This document shows positions 5,040 through 6,190 of a stretch of 6,190 bases of DNA, piece by piece. Source of the DNA: Candidatus Methanoplasma sp. (GTDB lineage Archaea > Thermoplasmatota > Thermoplasmata > Methanomassiliicoccales > Methanomethylophilaceae); contig JAISVN010000081.1 of assembly GCA_031271555.1 (NCBI GenBank), positions 1 to 6,190 on the forward strand, written 5' to 3'. The position numbers were made by a program, and so were the translations under genes. Every line of letters starts with the position of its first letter. Position 1 is the stretch's first letter. Under the pieces are notes generated by a model, which was not told the origin of the DNA, did no database searches, and saw only the letters and a program-made list of their open reading frames with translations.

Positions 5040-5978
5040 TTAATACCTGCCGTTGCCCATCGCCTCCCTTCTGTCGCCGTGGTTTATGTACGGCACGTCA
5101 TCGTTGGTGACCATGCCGACTATGGAGAATTCAACATCATTGTCGTATAAAGCATCCACTCTTCCTTTGTCGAAAGTGAACAGCAGTTCGTAGTCCCCTC
5201 CCCAATAAAGCATCAGCTCTTCTTTGGAAGTGCCGAGTTCGGAACATATTATGTCCACCCCGTCGCCCTCAGGCAGGAAACCCATGTGTATGTCCATGCC
5301 GACGCGGCTGGCGCCGCAGATGCTTCTTGCCCCCTCTGCAAGTCCGTCGGACAGGTCGATGCAGGATGTCACAGCTCCTGAGGCAGCCATCGATATTCCC
5401 TCTTCGATGCGGGGAACAGGTCTCATGAGCGGTGATGCGGACACGCCGTCAATGCCGTTCTCCAATGCAAAGAAACCTGCGGCCGCGGTTCCGAGGGTCC
5501 CTGTGACCGCTACAAAATCTCCCGGCCTGGCGCCGGACCTGAGCATCGGAGGTCTGCCGTCCAATGCCCCTATGGCAGTGCATGAGACGGACCCGCATCC
5601 GGATTTGGTGTCTCCTCCGTAGATGTATGCTCCGTAAGCCTCTGCGCAATCGTCCATGCCGGCCATTATGTCGTACAGCGAACGCTCGTCAAGGTCATCC
5701 GGCAGCATAAGCGCCGCCAGCAGACCTACGGGCCTGGCACCCATGCTTGCGAGGTCGCTTATGTTGACGGCCGCCGCCATCCATCCGAAGTCCTCATAAG
5801 CCATGCCTTTCGGGAAATGCCTCTCGAATGATATGCTGTCGGCACAGGCGACGATGTCGCCGTTGAAAGAAGGGATGATGGCGGAGTCATCGCCGGCCCC
5901 CAATCCCGGCGGCTGCCTGATGATGTTGCGCATGCGCCGGACGAGTTCCCTTTCCCCAAGTTCTTTCAAGGAGACCAT
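5040..5978 (-). CDS. thiL: Thiamine-monophosphate kinase (ThiL)
   Basis: ThiL phosphorylates thiamine monophosphate with ATP to give thiamine diphosphate, the active cofactor, in the cytoplasm. The 312-residue protein begins MVSLKELGERELVRRM, the standard ThiL opening, and carries the metal/ATP motifs of the PurM/AIR-synthase-like fold: GAGDDSA with Asp30 and Asp31, VNISDLASMGARP at 71-83, GGDT at 121-124, IDLSDGL at 207-213 and GGDYELLF at 260-267. All expected residues are present, so it should be active. The frame is open to an ATG at 6047, but those 23 extra residues do not resemble the family and would start upstream of the promoter. The ATG at 5978 is about 27 bp from a TATA-like box and lacks a Shine-Dalgarno site, as expected for a leaderless mRNA. 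The protein ends a little short, in REAMGNGRY, where many homologues run on a few residues. amrS follows after 7 nt. Confidence 0.95.
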   Translation of the reverse strand: MVSLKELGERELVRRMRNIIRQPPGLGAGDDSAIIPSFNGDIVACADSISFERHFPKGMAYEDFGWMAAAVNISDLASMGARPVGLLAALMLPDDLDERSLYDIMAGMDDCAEAYGAYIYGGDTKSGCGSVSCTAIGALDGRPPMLRSGARPGDFVAVTGTLGTAAAGFFALENGIDGVSASPLMRPVPRIEEGISMAASGAVTSCIDLSDGLAEGARSICGASRVGMDIHMGFLPEGDGVDIICSELGTSKEELMLYWGGDYELLFTFDKGRVDALYDNDVEFSIVGMVTNDDVPYINHGDRREAMGNGRY

Positions 5979-6000
5979 TGCAGAATGTATGGGAAGGACT

Positions 6001-6012
6001 CTAAATAAGTTA
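6001..6012 (-). promoter_or_regulatory. TATA-like box for thiL-amrS
   Basis: The minus strand reads AACTTATTTAG here. Its centre is about 27 bp before the ATG at 5978, which puts the transcription start on or beside that ATG and supports a leaderless thiL mRNA. Flanking sequence is GC-rich, so the element stands out. Confidence 0.5.
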
Positions 6013-6076
6013 TCTCGTGATCGATCCGCACCAGTCATGAATGCCACTCGAGCCCTTCGACCGAAAGTGCAGACCT

Positions 6077-6096
6077 GAGCCTCCTCCAGCAGGCTC
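6077..6096. repeat. Inverted repeat in the region upstream of thiL
   Basis: GAGCCT (6077-6082) and AGGCTC (6091-6096) can pair as a 6-bp stem with an 8-nt loop. On the minus strand it lies just after a run of six T at 6101-6106. It is not followed by a T-run in either direction, so it is not a standard terminator; it could be the 3' end structure of the gene to the right or have no role. Confidence 0.3.
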
Positions 6097-6100
6097 GCTG

Positions 6101-6140
6101 AAAAAAGATGAAAATTTTTAGAAGAGGGGGCGTCAGCCCC
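6101..6140 (-). terminator. Hairpin and T-runs ending the gene at the right edge
   Basis: On the minus strand GGGGC (6136-6140), loop TGAC, GCCCC (6127-6131) form a perfect 5-bp GC stem whose loop holds the TGA stop of the partial gene. It is followed by a T-rich stretch with TTTT at 6111-6114 and TTTTTT at 6101-6106. The T-runs are the likely archaeal termination sites ahead of the thiL promoter. Confidence 0.45.
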
Positions 6141-6189
6141 GTTTGTGATGTTTGGTCTCTCTGCCTATCGATTCCAGGCTTACTGTTTC
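6133..6189 (-). CDS. C-terminal 18 codons of an unrecognised protein (partial, cut by right edge)
   Basis: A minus-strand frame enters from the right edge, reads ETVSLESIGRETKHHKRG and stops at TGA (6133-6135). The very basic tail (RETKHHKRG) is the kind seen in ribosomal or other RNA-binding proteins, but the fragment is too short to identify and I do not recognise it. A GC hairpin around the stop followed by T-runs supports a real gene end here. The other minus-strand frames in this stretch look less protein-like, and a plus-strand frame from an ATG at 6108 is the competing reading. Confidence 0.4.
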   Translation of the reverse strand, partial: ETVSLESIGRETKHHKRG

Positions 6190-6190
6190 C

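Noticed and set aside
5979..6047. Upstream ATG extension of thiL (23 codons)
   Set aside because: The ThiL family begins at MVSLKELGE; the extension crosses the predicted TATA box and transcription start.
6108..6190. Plus-strand frame starting ATG at 6108 and open to the right edge
   Set aside because: No promoter or ribosome site, an unlikely composition, and it is antisense to a better supported gene end with a hairpin and T-runs.

Overview
The window reads as chromosomal DNA from a methanogen-like euryarchaeon, most plausibly a Thermoplasmata/Methanomassiliicoccales-type lineage; the exact lineage is inference. Archaeal signs are an A24 prepilin peptidase of the archaeal FlaK/PibD type, an AmmeMemoRadiSam radical SAM protein, TATA-like boxes 25-30 nt before starts that appear leaderless, and GAGG/GGTGA-type Shine-Dalgarno sites only inside operons or after a longer leader. 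Genes are tightly packed and of even composition. I see no mobile element, CRISPR array, tRNA or rRNA.

Layout from left to right. (1) Positions 1-1413, minus strand: a compact cluster read as Lrp/AsnC regulator, then dapA (4-hydroxy-tetrahydrodipicolinate synthase), then a possible 24-codon ORF, then the first 13 codons of aspartate kinase, which runs off the left edge. Junctions are 1 nt or a 4-nt stop/start overlap, so this looks like one lysine (diaminopimelate pathway) operon with its own regulator at its head. A TATA box lies near 1472. (2) Positions 1531-3132, minus: an MscS-family channel with a signal peptide and an extracytoplasmic beta-sandwich domain, ended by a hairpin plus T-run that overlaps its stop codon. 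(3) Positions 3133-3189: a 57-bp divergent spacer with one AT-rich element at its exact midpoint, likely serving both the channel and the next gene. (4) Positions 3190-4050, plus: an A24 prepilin peptidase, meeting the next gene tail to tail with an 11-bp overlap. (5) Positions 4040-5978, minus: thiL (thiamine-monophosphate kinase), then the radical SAM gene amrS. The amrS reading frame clearly continues through its N-terminal cysteine region but has no ATG, GTG or TTG where the protein should begin. (6) Positions 5979-6190: the thiL promoter, two inverted repeats with T-runs, and the last 18 codons of an unrecognised minus-strand gene.

The first two steps of the lysine/aspartate branch (Ask, and DapA after the semialdehyde step) sit under a candidate amino-acid-sensing regulator. 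The channel and the peptidase both act at the membrane but have no proven link beyond a shared promoter region. ThiL finishes thiamine diphosphate synthesis; AmrS belongs to a widely conserved three-protein set whose other members (Memo-like and AMMECR1-like) are not in the window. I did not find a clearly new multi-gene system. The points most worth checking are the amrS start codon, the dapA/ask small ORF, the shared divergent promoter, and the enlarged membrane core of the peptidase.
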